Positions 19,455 to 28,400 of a stretch of 28,430 nucleotides of DNA are shown in pieces. The stretch is from assembly GCA_033557685.1 (NCBI GenBank), contig JAWQRN010000557.1, forward strand, positions 1 through 28,430, read 5' to 3'. Within the stretch, counting starts at the first letter, position 1. The number at the start of each line of letters is the position of its first letter. The notes beneath the pieces were generated by a model that made no database searches, had not been told where the DNA came from, and was given only the letters and a program-made list of their open reading frames with translations. The stretch comes from Sperchopsis tessellata. Taxonomy: Eukaryota > Arthropoda > Insecta > Coleoptera > Hydrophilidae. The position numbers were made by a program, and so were the translations under genes.

Positions 19455-19690
19455 TTGCTTTGGATTCTAGCAGGTCCTTGCTTGCGGATTTCACAGTGAG
19501 AGTTTCATCAGGTTCAGTATTGGGTCTTTTCCTTTTTAATATTTATGTCAACAACCTGCCAATTTTTGTGTATTTTCTTATATAACTTCAAAGGCAGTTA
19601 AATTTTGGGTAGCATATTTGACTGGTTTGAACTCAATAAGCTAAAGATAAATATGTCAAAAACTCATTTAATTGTATCTGGGTGCAGATA
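19455..19690 (+). pseudogene. non-LTR reverse transcriptase scrap (motif B region)
   Basis: The frame reads FTVRVSSGSVLGLFLFNIYVNNLP, matching the GVPQGSVLGPLLFLIYINDLP block of jockey/CR1/I-like LINEs with the Pro-Gln changed. After a deletion and frame change it continues WFELNKLKINMSKTHLIVSG, matching the block beyond the YADD box. The catalytic YADD box itself lies in the missing part. It abuts the mariner at 19763. Confidence 0.75.
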
Positions 19691-19762
19691 GGAGATTGGT
19701 CTGGATACTGTAATGGGTCTGGTGAATTTGGACTGTTGTAACTTTTTCGGACTAACTGTATA

Positions 19763-20963
19763 TCAGGTCTGTAAATTTGAAACCAGAATTTGCTCAAAGA
19801 TGGCTCTAGTTGTCAATGTAGTAAATGTCAAACAGCCTCATTGGCGCAATTTTCTTGTGTTTACATTTGTTAAAGTCTTTTAACTCACAACAATAGAAGT
19901 TTCATACAACAACAAGATTTTTCATAGCGCTGAACATTTTGTGCCTGAGAACTACGATTTGCGAACAGCATTGATTTTCTGTTACCATTTGAAGAAAACT
20001 GCTGCAGATTCGCATCGAATGCTTCTCGAAGGTTACATTGAGCATGCTCTTGGTAAATCACAGTGCTTTGAATAGTTTAAAAAAATTCAAAAGTGGCGAT
20101 GTTGACGTGAGAAACGAAGAATGTGGAAGATCAACGAGAAAGTTTGAAGACGCCGAATTGCAAGCATTGTTGGGTGACAATAACGCTCAAACGCAACAAC
20201 AACTCGCGGATCAATTAAATGTGACACGAGAAGACGTCTCAATAAGTTTGAAAGTCATGGGAAAGATCCAGAAGGTGTGAAAATGGGCTCCACATGAACT
20301 GAATGAAAGACAGCCGGAAAACCGAAAAACCACTTGCAAAATGCTGCTCGCCAGGTACAAAAGAAAATCATTTCTCCATCGAATTGTAACTGACGATGAA
20401 AAATGGATATATTTCGAGAATCCTAAGCGTAAAAGACAAGCGGAAGACGATGATCTGTGTTTGGTGGGATCAGAAGGATGTTATCTATTATGAGCTGCTA
20501 AAACCTGGCGAAACCCTTAATACTGAACGCTAGAGGCAATAAATGATGGATTTGAAAAACGACCAGAATATCAAAAGAAGCAACAAAAGGTGATATTGTT
20601 TCATGATAATGCACCATTGCACACATCAAAACCGGCCAAGGAAACGATTGAGGCGTTGAGTTGGCAAACACTTTCGCATGCAGCTTACCAGACTCACCAG
20701 ACTTTGCGCCATCTGATTACTACTTATTTGCATCGATGGGACACGCACTTGCTTCTTACAAAAATGTACGAAAATGACTCGATGATTGGTCTGCCTCAAA
20801 AGAGCAACAGTTTTTTTGGCGTTGCAACCTCAAATTGCCAGAGAAATAGGAAAAATGTGTAGCTAGCGGTGAGCAATACTTTGAATAAACTATTTTTTAC
20901 CATTTTCATACAATAAATGTGTATTTTCTATAAAATATTCCGGTTTCATATTTACAGACCTGG
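19763..20963 (+). mobile_element. mariner element, structurally nearly complete
   Basis: The left TIR (CAGGTCTGTAAATTTGAAAC, from 19764) matches the reverse complement of the right end (CAGGTCTGTAAATATGAAAC), continuing with CAGAATTTG versus CGGAATATT. TA lies immediately outside both ends (19761-19762 and 20964-20965). At 1201 bp it is close to the 1.3 kb of active mariners. A single transposase frame fills the middle in several broken pieces. Confidence 0.93.
19929..20888 (+). pseudogene. mariner transposase pseudogene, DD34D residues kept
   Basis: The transposase cuts and pastes its own TIR-bounded element. N-terminal codons read HFVPENYDLRTALIFCYHLKKTAADSHRMLLEGY (19932-20036), with an in-frame stop and then a frameshift in an A7 run near 20080. 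The long frame to 20280 has FKKFKSGDVDV, CGRSTRKFEDAELQALL and TQQQLADQLNVT, the second helix-turn-helix, then WAPHEL. The catalytic Asps are visible: first in TDDEKWIYFENP (20395-20397), second in FHDNAPLHTSKP (20605-20607), third in FAPSDYYLF (20715-20717, after another frame change). The tail ends GEQYFE and a stop at 20886-20888. The initiator ATG is lost (GCT aligns there). Wording resembles mauritiana-type mariners. Dead, but better kept than the others. Confidence 0.92.
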
Positions 20964-21289
20964 TATTCGAATATAACTTTGCTGAACACATAAAGGATTT
21001 AAATAAACGACAGTCCTCGATAATATGCAATCCGAATTCTTAGAGAGCTAATTGGTATTGATAAACGTTTATTTTAGTTGTTTCAAGTCTTTAGTTAAGT
21101 ATGGAATTCAGTTTTGGGGAGGCAAATGAAAATTTAAAACATGTATTAACGAAATTTGTAGAGAGCGGTCTTGCACAGGATACACAATGAGCCTGATTTA
21201 TTTAATTATTCTTGCTTGTACTTCTGCGTGAATACCCCCGCCAAAGTCCCTCTATACTTGGCTAAACTACCAAAAAATATAGTTCTTGG

Positions 21290-21760
21290 AAACGTTTGCA
21301 GTTATAGAAGCCTTGAACAACGCTAGAATTGACACCCTAAGACCAGTTCTACTAAAACACATATATGAAACGACAACATTATATATTAAAAACGAGGAAG
21401 GCTAACGACAGAAAAGGTGATTGTTAGAATAGGAGTGTGATAAGGTGATACCCTTTCACCAAAACTATTCACCCTATTTCTAGAGGATATATTTAAAAAC
21501 TTGAAATGGGAAAATAAACGCATAAATGTCGATGGCACTAGCTTTGCCCACCTTCGTTTTGCAAACAACATCATTCGTATTAATACTGATATTATGGAGC
21601 TTATAGATATGTTAGAACAACTAAAACAAGCATCAATGAGACTGGGATTGCAAATGAACTGAAATAAAACACAAATCATCAGTCTAACTATACAAAATCT
21701 TGTAGTCAATAATCACATAATTGAGACTATACATGAGTACAGGCTGGTTTACTATATTTT
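21290..21760 (+). pseudogene. RTE-type LINE reverse transcriptase relic
   Basis: Codons read VIEALNNARIDTLRPVLLKHIYE (21302-21370), then KVIVRIGV--GDTLSPKLFTLFLEDIFKNLKWE (21414-21512), DGTSFAHLRFANNIIRI (21530-21578), MELIDMLEQLKQASMRLGLQMN (21594-21660) and NKTQII. The RQGD Arg-Gln pair is replaced by stops and the catalytic FADD box is FANN, so both palm Asps are gone. It overlaps the part of RT also present in the 14270 copy, so it is a separate insertion and not the displaced end of that one. Confidence 0.88.
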
Positions 21761-22214
21761 GACACCCTATAACTCATTTGCTAGAAGAGCTATAACAAAT
21801 TAAATACAATAGTTCTAGGGTGACATTTATATTTTCTTTAAATACTGCAAAAAAAAACAATTGCCTGCATATATCACGTGATATAAGAATATAGGCGATT
21901 TTTTAAAGGGAACACCTGTACATTTTTACATTTTCTTTTTTCTTATTTCAAATATATAAAAGTTTATAGATCTAGCTGTAATAATTTTTGACATATTGGG
22001 CCTTAAAAATGCTCTAAATATGCATTAATTTAAAGCCAGTTACTGACATAAGTGCAGGAAGCTTTGGCTGATGATCTATAACAATATTGTTTCGTTATTA
22101 CCATTGTTGTTTTTTAACATTTATTAGTATTATTTCATCAACATGGTTTACATAGAAGCCGAAAAGTTTTAAATAGGTTCCCTTTATTGAAAAAAACAAT
22201 AAAAATAAAAAAGA
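21761..22214. other. no gene recognised
   Basis: AT-rich sequence between the RTE relic and the inverted-repeat element. GAAAAAGGGAACACCTGT-like wording near 21907 has the look of an element edge but no partner was found. Confidence 0.45.
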
Positions 22215-22232
22215 TGCAAGAAGAGAGTATAT

Positions 22233-22317
22233 AGCATTATAACCAAATCGTCCAGCTCCCAGTGAAAACACTTTTTTGGAATACTTATAGAAATTTGAGA
22301 GATACTAACAGTTTTAA
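22233..22317 (+). repeat. left inverted-repeat arm
   Basis: Pairs with 23476-23558 in inverse orientation, with roughly one mismatch per eight bases and one small gap. Weaker matching continues to about 22340 (GTAGCACTA). Confidence 0.8.
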
Positions 22318-22504
22318 AAAAAGACGTAGCACTAGAGCAAACGAGAATGAATATCTTGATATTTTGATTCATTTTGAAGGTAACTATGATAAATTTAATA
22401 ATAATAAAGAATAAAACTAACATTAATTTTAAAGTTTTTCCGCATCCCTAATATTAACATTTATTTTAAAACAAAACCTTTCTGAGTAAAATCTGTATTC
22501 TGAT

Positions 22505-23125
22505 AGTCGTATGCGAGTAGCCGTTGAGATGTTTGACCATGGAAATAATTGATTTTACCTACTGCATCACGTGAAACTCAAAAAAAAGTAATTCAAGAAT
22601 TCAAAGAACGTTAAAAAAACATGAATATAGTCCATACAAATTATTACCGGTTCAGGAACTTACATAAGATCCAAAGCGGATAATATTGGAATTTTGTCAG
22701 CAAATACTCCAATCATTGGAAGAAAACCCTAACTTGTCAAGCACGTCGTATGGACAGATGATCGTCGTTTTCCACAGTAGGGATTTTTAACACAAAATAT
22801 TAACGTTCGTGGAAGAACAAAAATCAACAAAAAGAACAGTTGTTCCAATCAAAAAGTCCGGTATAAAATCTTAAATAAAATTGTAGGCCCTATTTTTTTG
22901 TTATAACTTACAAGCAAAAATATCCAGAAATGATTTTTCCAGAGGTAGGATAGCTTTTAGATCAATAATTTGCTGCTGAGAAGCTTCATCACATAATTTG
23001 GCAACAGGACAGAGCGCCCCCACATAATGTTTTGTAGGTTCAGGAGCGTTTAAATAGTCAATATGACGTTTGGATTGGTTTTTGACACATTTCATGGCCA
23101 CCAAATAGCCAAGTTAATAATAATT
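22505..23125 (+). pseudogene. DUF4817-type DDE transposase pseudogene
   Basis: Pieces in order across changing frames: MRVAVEMFDHGN (22512 on), KKHEYSPYKL-PVQEL (22615-22662), FCQQILQSLEENPNLS (22694-22740), VVWTDDRRF with the first catalytic Asp at 22757-22759, the TQNINVRGRTK region that aligns with the V/F-N-x-Q/H-N segment of the family, NKIVGPIF (22877-22900), and IIWQQDRAPPHN with the second catalytic Asp at 23008-23010 (22993-23030). RLNSQYDVWIGF and SWPPNSQ follow (23045-23112), the part before the third acidic residue, which is then lost. Same superfamily as the minus-strand copy at 16397 but a distinct sequence. Several stops; dead. Confidence 0.8.
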
Positions 23126-23200
23126 TTAGTCAGAGTTGAAACTATTAAATATAAGATTAGGAGAGAAATTAATGAATTGTAAGATGTTTGTTACCTTTTA

Positions 23201-23201
23201 A

Positions 23202-23258
<57 letters not shown>
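23201..23258. repeat. (TA)n microsatellite
   Basis: About 58 bp of AT dinucleotides with one early interruption (TATAAATATA), inside the interval bounded by the long inverted repeats. Confidence 0.95.
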
Positions 23259-23261
<3 letters not shown>

Positions 23262-23475
23262 TATTATATTACGGTTGTTTTTTTGTTGTTGTGTGCCAAT
23301 AATCCAGGCCCCTAACAGAATTAAACTGGAACAACTATAACCCTCTTTCAAACTGCCTACAAAATTTAAGAAGATATGAACTTTGTGTTTTAAATAATGG
23401 TGGCCAATTAGAACAATTCCTATAGTTTATAAACACTCATGCAGTTGCAAAATGTAGTGCTATGTATATTTCCTT

Positions 23476-23558
23476 TAAGACTGTTAGTATATCTCAAATT
23501 TCTATAAGTATTTGAAAATATGTTTTCATTGGGGGCTTGGCGATTTGGGTATAATGCT
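23476..23558 (-). repeat. right inverted-repeat arm
   Basis: Inverse copy of 22233-22317; see that entry. Confidence 0.8.
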
Positions 23559-23560
23559 TG

Positions 23561-23874
23561 TTCTATATTCTCTGTGATATAGAGTTGATGTCGAAACACC
23601 AGTCTGCAGTGCTTTTTGTTCTCTTTTACTTTGTACTAATTGTATTAGCACTTAGATATTTTTGGCAGTGTTGATAATTTCGCTAGGTATGCAGCTTTTT
23701 GCTTCCTTTTCTTTACACCACTTTCATAATTTTTCATTCCAGAAATTGTTAGAGTATGCAAATTTAATACTTATGAATGATTTAGCTCACTCTTACAAAT
23801 ACTATCAGGAAGATTGTGCTAGATTGCGTCAAAACAACTTTATTTTGATAAGTAAAAACAATTGTTATCTATCT
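23561..23874. other. no gene recognised
   Basis: A 96-codon frame at 23662-23952 passes through this stretch into the foldback fragment that follows. It has no motif, and its end is made of transposon-arm sequence, so I do not call it a gene. Confidence 0.5.
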
Positions 23875-23960
23875 TCAGGTTTTCCAGGAGATAACTGTGT
23901 GTTGGCTCTGAAAAGTGCTAAGCATAGAATGACATGTAGCTCTCAGAAGTGATAGTCATA
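23875..23960 (+). mobile_element. foldback-family fragment
   Basis: CAGGTTTTCCAGGAGATAAC and GTTGGCT match the left tip of the element at 2366. The sequence then skips the hammerhead-like part and resumes with CTGAAAAGTGCTAAGCATAGA, ATGACATGTAGCTCTCA and AGTGATAGTCATAGAAT, matching the inner repeats of the left arm up to the symmetry centre. It is a single arm with an internal deletion. GACTTCCACGG at 24024 (inverse of CCGTGGAAGTC at 2803) may mark the far edge of the same insertion. Confidence 0.75.
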
Positions 23961-24233
23961 GAATAATAAGACTTTCGTAAATTTCGTGTAACAAAAATTC
24001 GTAGTTTACCGACTTAAGACTTCCACGGAAACCTTCTTAGCAATGGTCGGCGCGCCACGCTCCTATTGGCCGACAGGATCACGGCAGGGCATGTCCCTCA
24101 TGGAGCTTGACAAATTCGATACAACAGTTTTCCAAGAGGAAGCGAAAGGAAAACTATTATCGCGATTCAGATTTTCCGGATACTTATATATTTCAATGGG
24201 CTCTCTAATATTCTAAGGAAGTAGTTAGAAGAT

Positions 24234-24458
24234 TTGGCGAGCATTTTTATGTCCTTAAAGAGAATATCATGGCCTATTTTAATTCCCTTTCACGTTCTTA
24301 ACAGAGGCTGGAGATCTTTTTTTTTCTGTCTTATGTACATTAAGCCGCATGTACATGGAATTCTTTATACTCCAGGGGATTGCAAAGGAATTGAATACTT
24401 CGAAGAAGGAATGATTTTGCTGATTTTGATCGAAGGTCGGAAAATAGTCTTGATATAA
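24234..24458 (+). other. left-arm frame of the inverted repeat
   Basis: A 74-codon frame contains KPHVHGILYTPGDCKGIEYF and LILIEGRKIV, closely parallel to the right-arm frame on the minus strand. It stops where the right arm reads on (stop for Glu after VFI). Unrecognised protein. Confidence 0.3.
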
Positions 24459-24671
24459 TGTTTGCGGAGTAAACGTGCTATCTTATCTGTCGTATTTTGT
24501 ACGAATGACAAGTAAGCATAGCCAATATTATCCAGGTTCTGGCTAAGAGGATAGGGAGGATTTTTAAAACGCTGAAAGGCCCTTTGTATAAACCATGCAC
24601 ACTAATAGGTACCTCCCCGACACATATTTACACCACCCTTCTCAGAAAATGTCAGTAGTCAATTCGCTGTT

Positions 24672-24995
24672 CTACAGAGCTTTCAGTCTCTTAGTAAGGT
24701 CAAGAATTCGCTTAATACTAACGGGTATAAATCTTCTGTTATAGAAAGGGCGATACAGATTTTTAAAAATCCTTCTCGTCCTAGCTAGAACCTGAGTTTT
24801 ATTGGTCATGTTTCTTGCCATACGTACAAAAAAAACGACAGAGAAGATAGCACGTTTACTCCGCAAACATTCTATAAAAACTATTTTCCGACTTTCGATC
24901 AAAATTAGCGAAATCATTCCTTTTTCAAAAGTTTCAATTCCTTTGCAATCCGCTGGAGTATACAGAATTCCATATACATGTGGCTTAGTGAACAT
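24672..24995 (-). other. right-arm ORF of the inverted repeat, 107 codons
   Basis: The frame begins MFTKPHVYGILYTPADC and continues through LILIESRKIVFIECLRSKR to a basic C-terminal part (ARTRRIFKNLYRPFYNRR and SIKRILDLTKRLKAL). It aligns codon by codon with the left-arm frame for about 45 residues. Whether this is a true protein or only sequence kept open by chance is unclear: another frame of the same arm also reads without stops for about 50 codons. No family recognised. Confidence 0.3.
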
Positions 24996-25303
24996 GGGTT
25001 AGACATAATGAATGGTCTCCACTCGCTGAAGAGAACACGAAAGGCAAACCCCTATCAAACAGTTTTCGATATCTCCATTGGCAGAACATAAATTAGATTC
25101 TCTTTGAGGACATACAAATTCTCGACAAATCTTTTAAATACTTCCTTAGAATAATAAAAAATCCCATTGGAATATATAAGTATCCGGAAATCTGAATGGC
25201 GATAATGGGTTTCCTCTTGCTTCCTCTTTGAAAACTATTTTATCGAATTTGATAAGCTTCGTAAGGAATACGCCCTGTCGAGATCATGCTGACCGTTAGG
25301 AGC

Positions 25304-26255
25304 CTTTAAATTTAATTTTTCTTCAATATTATTCCTGGAATATATTTCATGTTTGTTGGTCATTATATTTTATTTTCGGCGGCAATTAGTTGAGCCCCCG
25401 CTCCTAGGCTTCAGTCTATTCAGCTTAATGGTAAATTCTGCCTTGATTTTGAATGGAGAGTAAAAGCAGTATATCTGTGAAAATCAAATGTTCGTAGTGT
25501 CTGAAATTCTTACTTTACAACAACTGCAAAGCATTCTCATACCCTGTGACCAATAAATAAGTCAGGCCAAGATGTGACGAAGGTGGTTATAATTACAAAA
25601 TTGAAAATGAGCAAGACATTTCCTGAGCAAATCACAATTTTGTAAATCATTTTATTAATATATAACCCTTTTATTTCCGGGCCCTTAAATACATTTCCCA
25701 GAGGTAATTTGGGTACCTAATTAAAAAAACAACCCCCGCGAGACGTCTTCTTTTTTTAGTAGAAAATTTTTACGTTTACATTAAAAAATGCCCCCCTTTA
25801 AAAGGCAAAAAGTTCATAATAACAGCAGTTAGCCCTACCCCCCCTCTCAGAGAATCGAGTTCAGTAATCACCTGCATAGGGTACACGAAATAAGTATAGA
25901 ACTAAGCAGAGGCCGTGGAGGAAAGTTGGAAATGCAGTTTTTTACAACTTATAAAATAAACCGGTTCAGAGAATTACGTATCCTCGTTGAACCATGATGA
26001 CCCCTACTACCCCTCCCTGTGTACGTATATAATTAATGCTAATGAACTTGGTAGCGTCCAAGTGCCGCTTGAGATCTTTACCGCCTCCGGCATTTTCTTC
26101 TTACCACCTCTGACACCTGGAGAGAGCTTCTCTCCGGAGAAATTTGATCAATTACGGATTACGTCCTCTATACGTTCCTCTATTAGGTCTTCCGTTGTTT
26201 CACTCATTATTACCTAATGAACACCTTTCACTGTTAACTTTCCCCGTCTCTCCTA
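25304..26255. other. no gene recognised
   Basis: AT-rich DNA with C-runs (CCCCCC near 25792 and 25839). The 76-codon frame at 25987-26217 has no motif. Confidence 0.5.
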
Positions 26256-26526
26256 CAACAACAATAATCAGGAAATGACGACGAAAAGGTGAAAGAATGG
26301 AAAATGCAGAGACGAGGAGGACGATGAGGAGGTATCAGGTAGATACGATGATGTTATTGGCAATTTAATGGGCTCTTCGAGATAGAGGGAGGTAAGGTGA
26401 AACGGTGTAAAGGACATTTTCTCAGGAGAAAACTCCATCAAAAGATAAGTGGGAAAATGTCCCGGATGTAGCGGAGTCGACGTCTGTCTCCCAGAACATA
26501 TCCGATGTCGTACATCCACCTCTCAG
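26256..26526 (-). repeat. unassigned dispersed repeat, copy 1
   Basis: This copy and 27161-27407 share ACGACGAAAA, TGAAAGAATGG, GGAGGT, ACGGTGTAAAGGA, AGGAGAAAA-TCCA, AAAATGTCCCGG and ATCCGATGTCG-ACAT in the same order. Orientation is the same in both, and about 900 bp separate them. Minus-strand translations are parallel (VRHRIC, then HPGHF or QPGHF) but broken by frame changes. Internal AGG/GAC repeats are present. Family not recognised. Confidence 0.8.
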
Positions 26527-27160
26527 TATACGGTGACGAAAGTCGATTGCAGATGAATTTTTAAAACTCACCGTGTGAATTTTACGTGTTAGTAGAACTT
26601 GTGTGTGAGAATATTTAAAATTGCAAAGGTACTCCATCTTGCACTTATAAATTGGAAGATTGAGTCTGTCAATAATTGCATTTCTTTATTACATAGGCTT
26701 GTATATAACAATTCCTTGATGAATATTATGAAACATATGATGTATAAAAAAGTAATTGTGGTAAATACTTAACATCGATAAGGTACATTTTGATCTTGAT
26801 CTTTCAAATGTGATATTGCAAGATTGTTTTCTGATGGACAAGTCAAATTTAAAAAAGTGTGTAATTCAATTGGGTTACAACTTAAACATAAAATGCTTGC
26901 TTAGTTCGACTGGTTTAGTTTATATAATGTGCTATATGTAGTATTTATAAGGAATATTCCATTGGGCAGTAGTTGTTTCGATATAAACTCCATAAAATTG
27001 GTTTGTGTGAGAAAGAAATAAAAACGAGGCCAAACAAAAATGTTACGAAAGAAAAACGGATCCGAGAATTTCAATTATGCCCAAACACAAACTTGAGAAA
27101 ATAAGGCGTAAAAGGAATAGTTTACATATAAAATTGGCCTTAACTATAAGCTGTTCAACG
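26527..27160. other. no gene recognised
   Basis: AT-rich sequence between two copies of an unassigned repeat. If both copies are ends of one element this would be its interior, but no coding frame supports that. Confidence 0.45.
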
Positions 27161-27407
27161 GCAACAACTATGAGGCGACGACGAAAATAAGTTGAAAGAA
27201 TGGTTACAGTCAAGGATGAAGAGAAAGAGTAGGAGGTGTTATTGACAAATTAAAGGGTGCTTTGAGAGGGTGGATAGGTGAGACGGTGTAAAGGAGATCT
27301 CATGAGGAGAAAAATCCACTAAAGGATAAGTGAGAAAATGTCCCGGTTGTTGCGGTGTCGAAGGTTGTCTCTCAGCACAGATCCGATGTCGCACATTATA
27401 TCTCTTA
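27161..27407 (-). repeat. unassigned dispersed repeat, copy 2
   Basis: Diverged direct copy of 26256-26526, shortened by deletions in its first half. The shared 3' block ends near ATCCGATGTCGCACAT. Confidence 0.8.
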
Positions 27408-27889
27408 ACCCTTAAATGCACGGCTTTATTAATTAAATGTTTTATGAAAACTATATTGGAATTTAGATTTTATCAATAATAAAAATAGTTAAAAAAATTA
27501 TAATCAATAATAAACATATTTTTATTTAAAAAAACAGTTTGTTGCTAAAAAGCTTCATTATGTATTAGAGCTCAAATATATGATAATTAATTGGTATGGA
27601 AAAGTTTAAAACAATTGTTGTTTTTGAATGTGTTGCTTCCTTGGCCATACATGAATGTGTTATTTTAATATTTGATAAATCAAATATCGAGCAAACCGGC
27701 CAAGTCAATATATTAAATACAGAAATGAACTACTTATCACAAACTTAAGGGAAACAAGCCCAATTGCAGTGGAGAGGTGTTTCTGTCATTAAGACGTTAT
27801 CAGCACTGCTCTTTTTAGTAATTAGCTGCACCCACTTACGAATACATATTTACAAGGAATGAAATGATGTAAATATTAGCACACATCCT
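27408..27889. other. AT-rich DNA, no gene recognised
   Basis: No motif or repeat partner found. Confidence 0.5.
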
Positions 27890-27916
27890 AGCACTTCCAA
27901 AGCTATTGATGTTAAT

Positions 27917-28162
27917 GTGTGTGATGGCTTTATTACAGTAGCTAGAAAAAAGAACAATAAACCAATCATTGGTACTACGGAATCGAATCCACTAAAAGGG
28001 CGTCTTTTGACACAACTACACAAAACATGGAAAAGAAATTTAATAACTTTGAATGTCAGCAGTTTGAGTCGAAACACCCATCAGTGTACTCTTCATTTAA
28101 GGTTACAATATCATAGACTAAATGTAACTGGGAATGGTTGTTATTGTAAGGGACGTGGATAG
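27917..28162 (+). other. coding-like ORF, unassigned
   Basis: An 81-codon frame starts MCDGFITVARKKNNKPIIGT and continues TESNPLKG, then TWKRNLITLNVSSLSRN. The first part faintly recalls the basic linker (GFxxVxRKKxxxxxxGT) seen in ORF1 or gag-like proteins of insect non-LTR elements. No zinc knuckle or reverse transcriptase follows before the window ends. The assignment is weak, and the frame may be chance. Confidence 0.25.
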
Positions 28163-28373
28163 TTGATGGATAACAAGTAAAAACAAGCGTAGTTTAACAA
28201 TAAAAACTATATATATTGTAAGATGTCTTGCTTTTTAAATTTCGCGCCGTACTATTTTTCGTATGCGTAGGCACCCGGAAACCGCCTGTGGTCACTGAGG
28301 TACATAAATACACCCTTCTCAAGAACTCCAGACAGTTCATCCAGTGACCGGGGTAAGTGAACGTCTGGACGGG

Positions 28374-28400
28374 ACAACAAACAGGGTAGCTGTTTGTTGT
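28374..28400. repeat. perfect 11-bp hairpin
   Basis: ACAACAAACAG (28374-28384) and CTGTTTGTTGT (28390-28400) pair fully around a 5-nt loop (GGTAG). No T-run follows, and its surroundings (ACATAAATACACCC at 28302, GTGACCGG) could belong to a promoter or LTR beyond the window edge. Confidence 0.5.

Larger units (their letters stand above)
22215..23560 (+). mobile_element. DNA transposon candidate with long inverted repeats
   Basis: A left arm of about 85-115 bp (best part 22233-22317) matches the reverse complement of the right arm (best part 23476-23558), including AGCATTATA(A/C)CCAAATCG and ATACTTATAGAAATTTGAGA. Between them lies a plus-strand DUF4817-type transposase relic and a (TA)n run. 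The arrangement suggests one element of about 1.35 kb with long subterminal or terminal inverted repeats. Exact ends and target duplication could not be fixed. Confidence 0.6.
24059..25303. mobile_element. 1.25-kb inverted repeat (foldback), unrecognised family
   Basis: The left arm (24059 to about 24610) and right arm (about 24690-25303) are inverse copies over most of their length, with insertions and deletions. Outer tips are GCTCCTA and TAGGAGC. Shared blocks include TCCGGATACTTATATATT, ATGGAATTCT-TATACTCCAG, GATTGCAAAGGAATTGAA, ATGTTTGCGGAGTAAACGTG and ACAAATTCGATA (AAATTCGATAAAA in the other arm). About 80 bp between the arms is unique. Arms have diverged by substitutions and small indels, so the duplication is old. 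No TIR type, TSD or known transposase motif was recognised. Confidence 0.85.

Noticed and set aside
22901..23104. 67-codon minus-strand frame
   Set aside because: Antisense to the plus-strand transposase segment with WQQDRAPPHN.
23169..23351. Frame through the (TA)n run at 23201
   Set aside because: Again an Ile-Tyr string from the microsatellite.
1632..24056. GGCGCGCC octamer near 1632 and near 24049 as a shared regulatory site
   Set aside because: Only the octamer and a few neighbouring bases agree; two occurrences are not enough to support a function.
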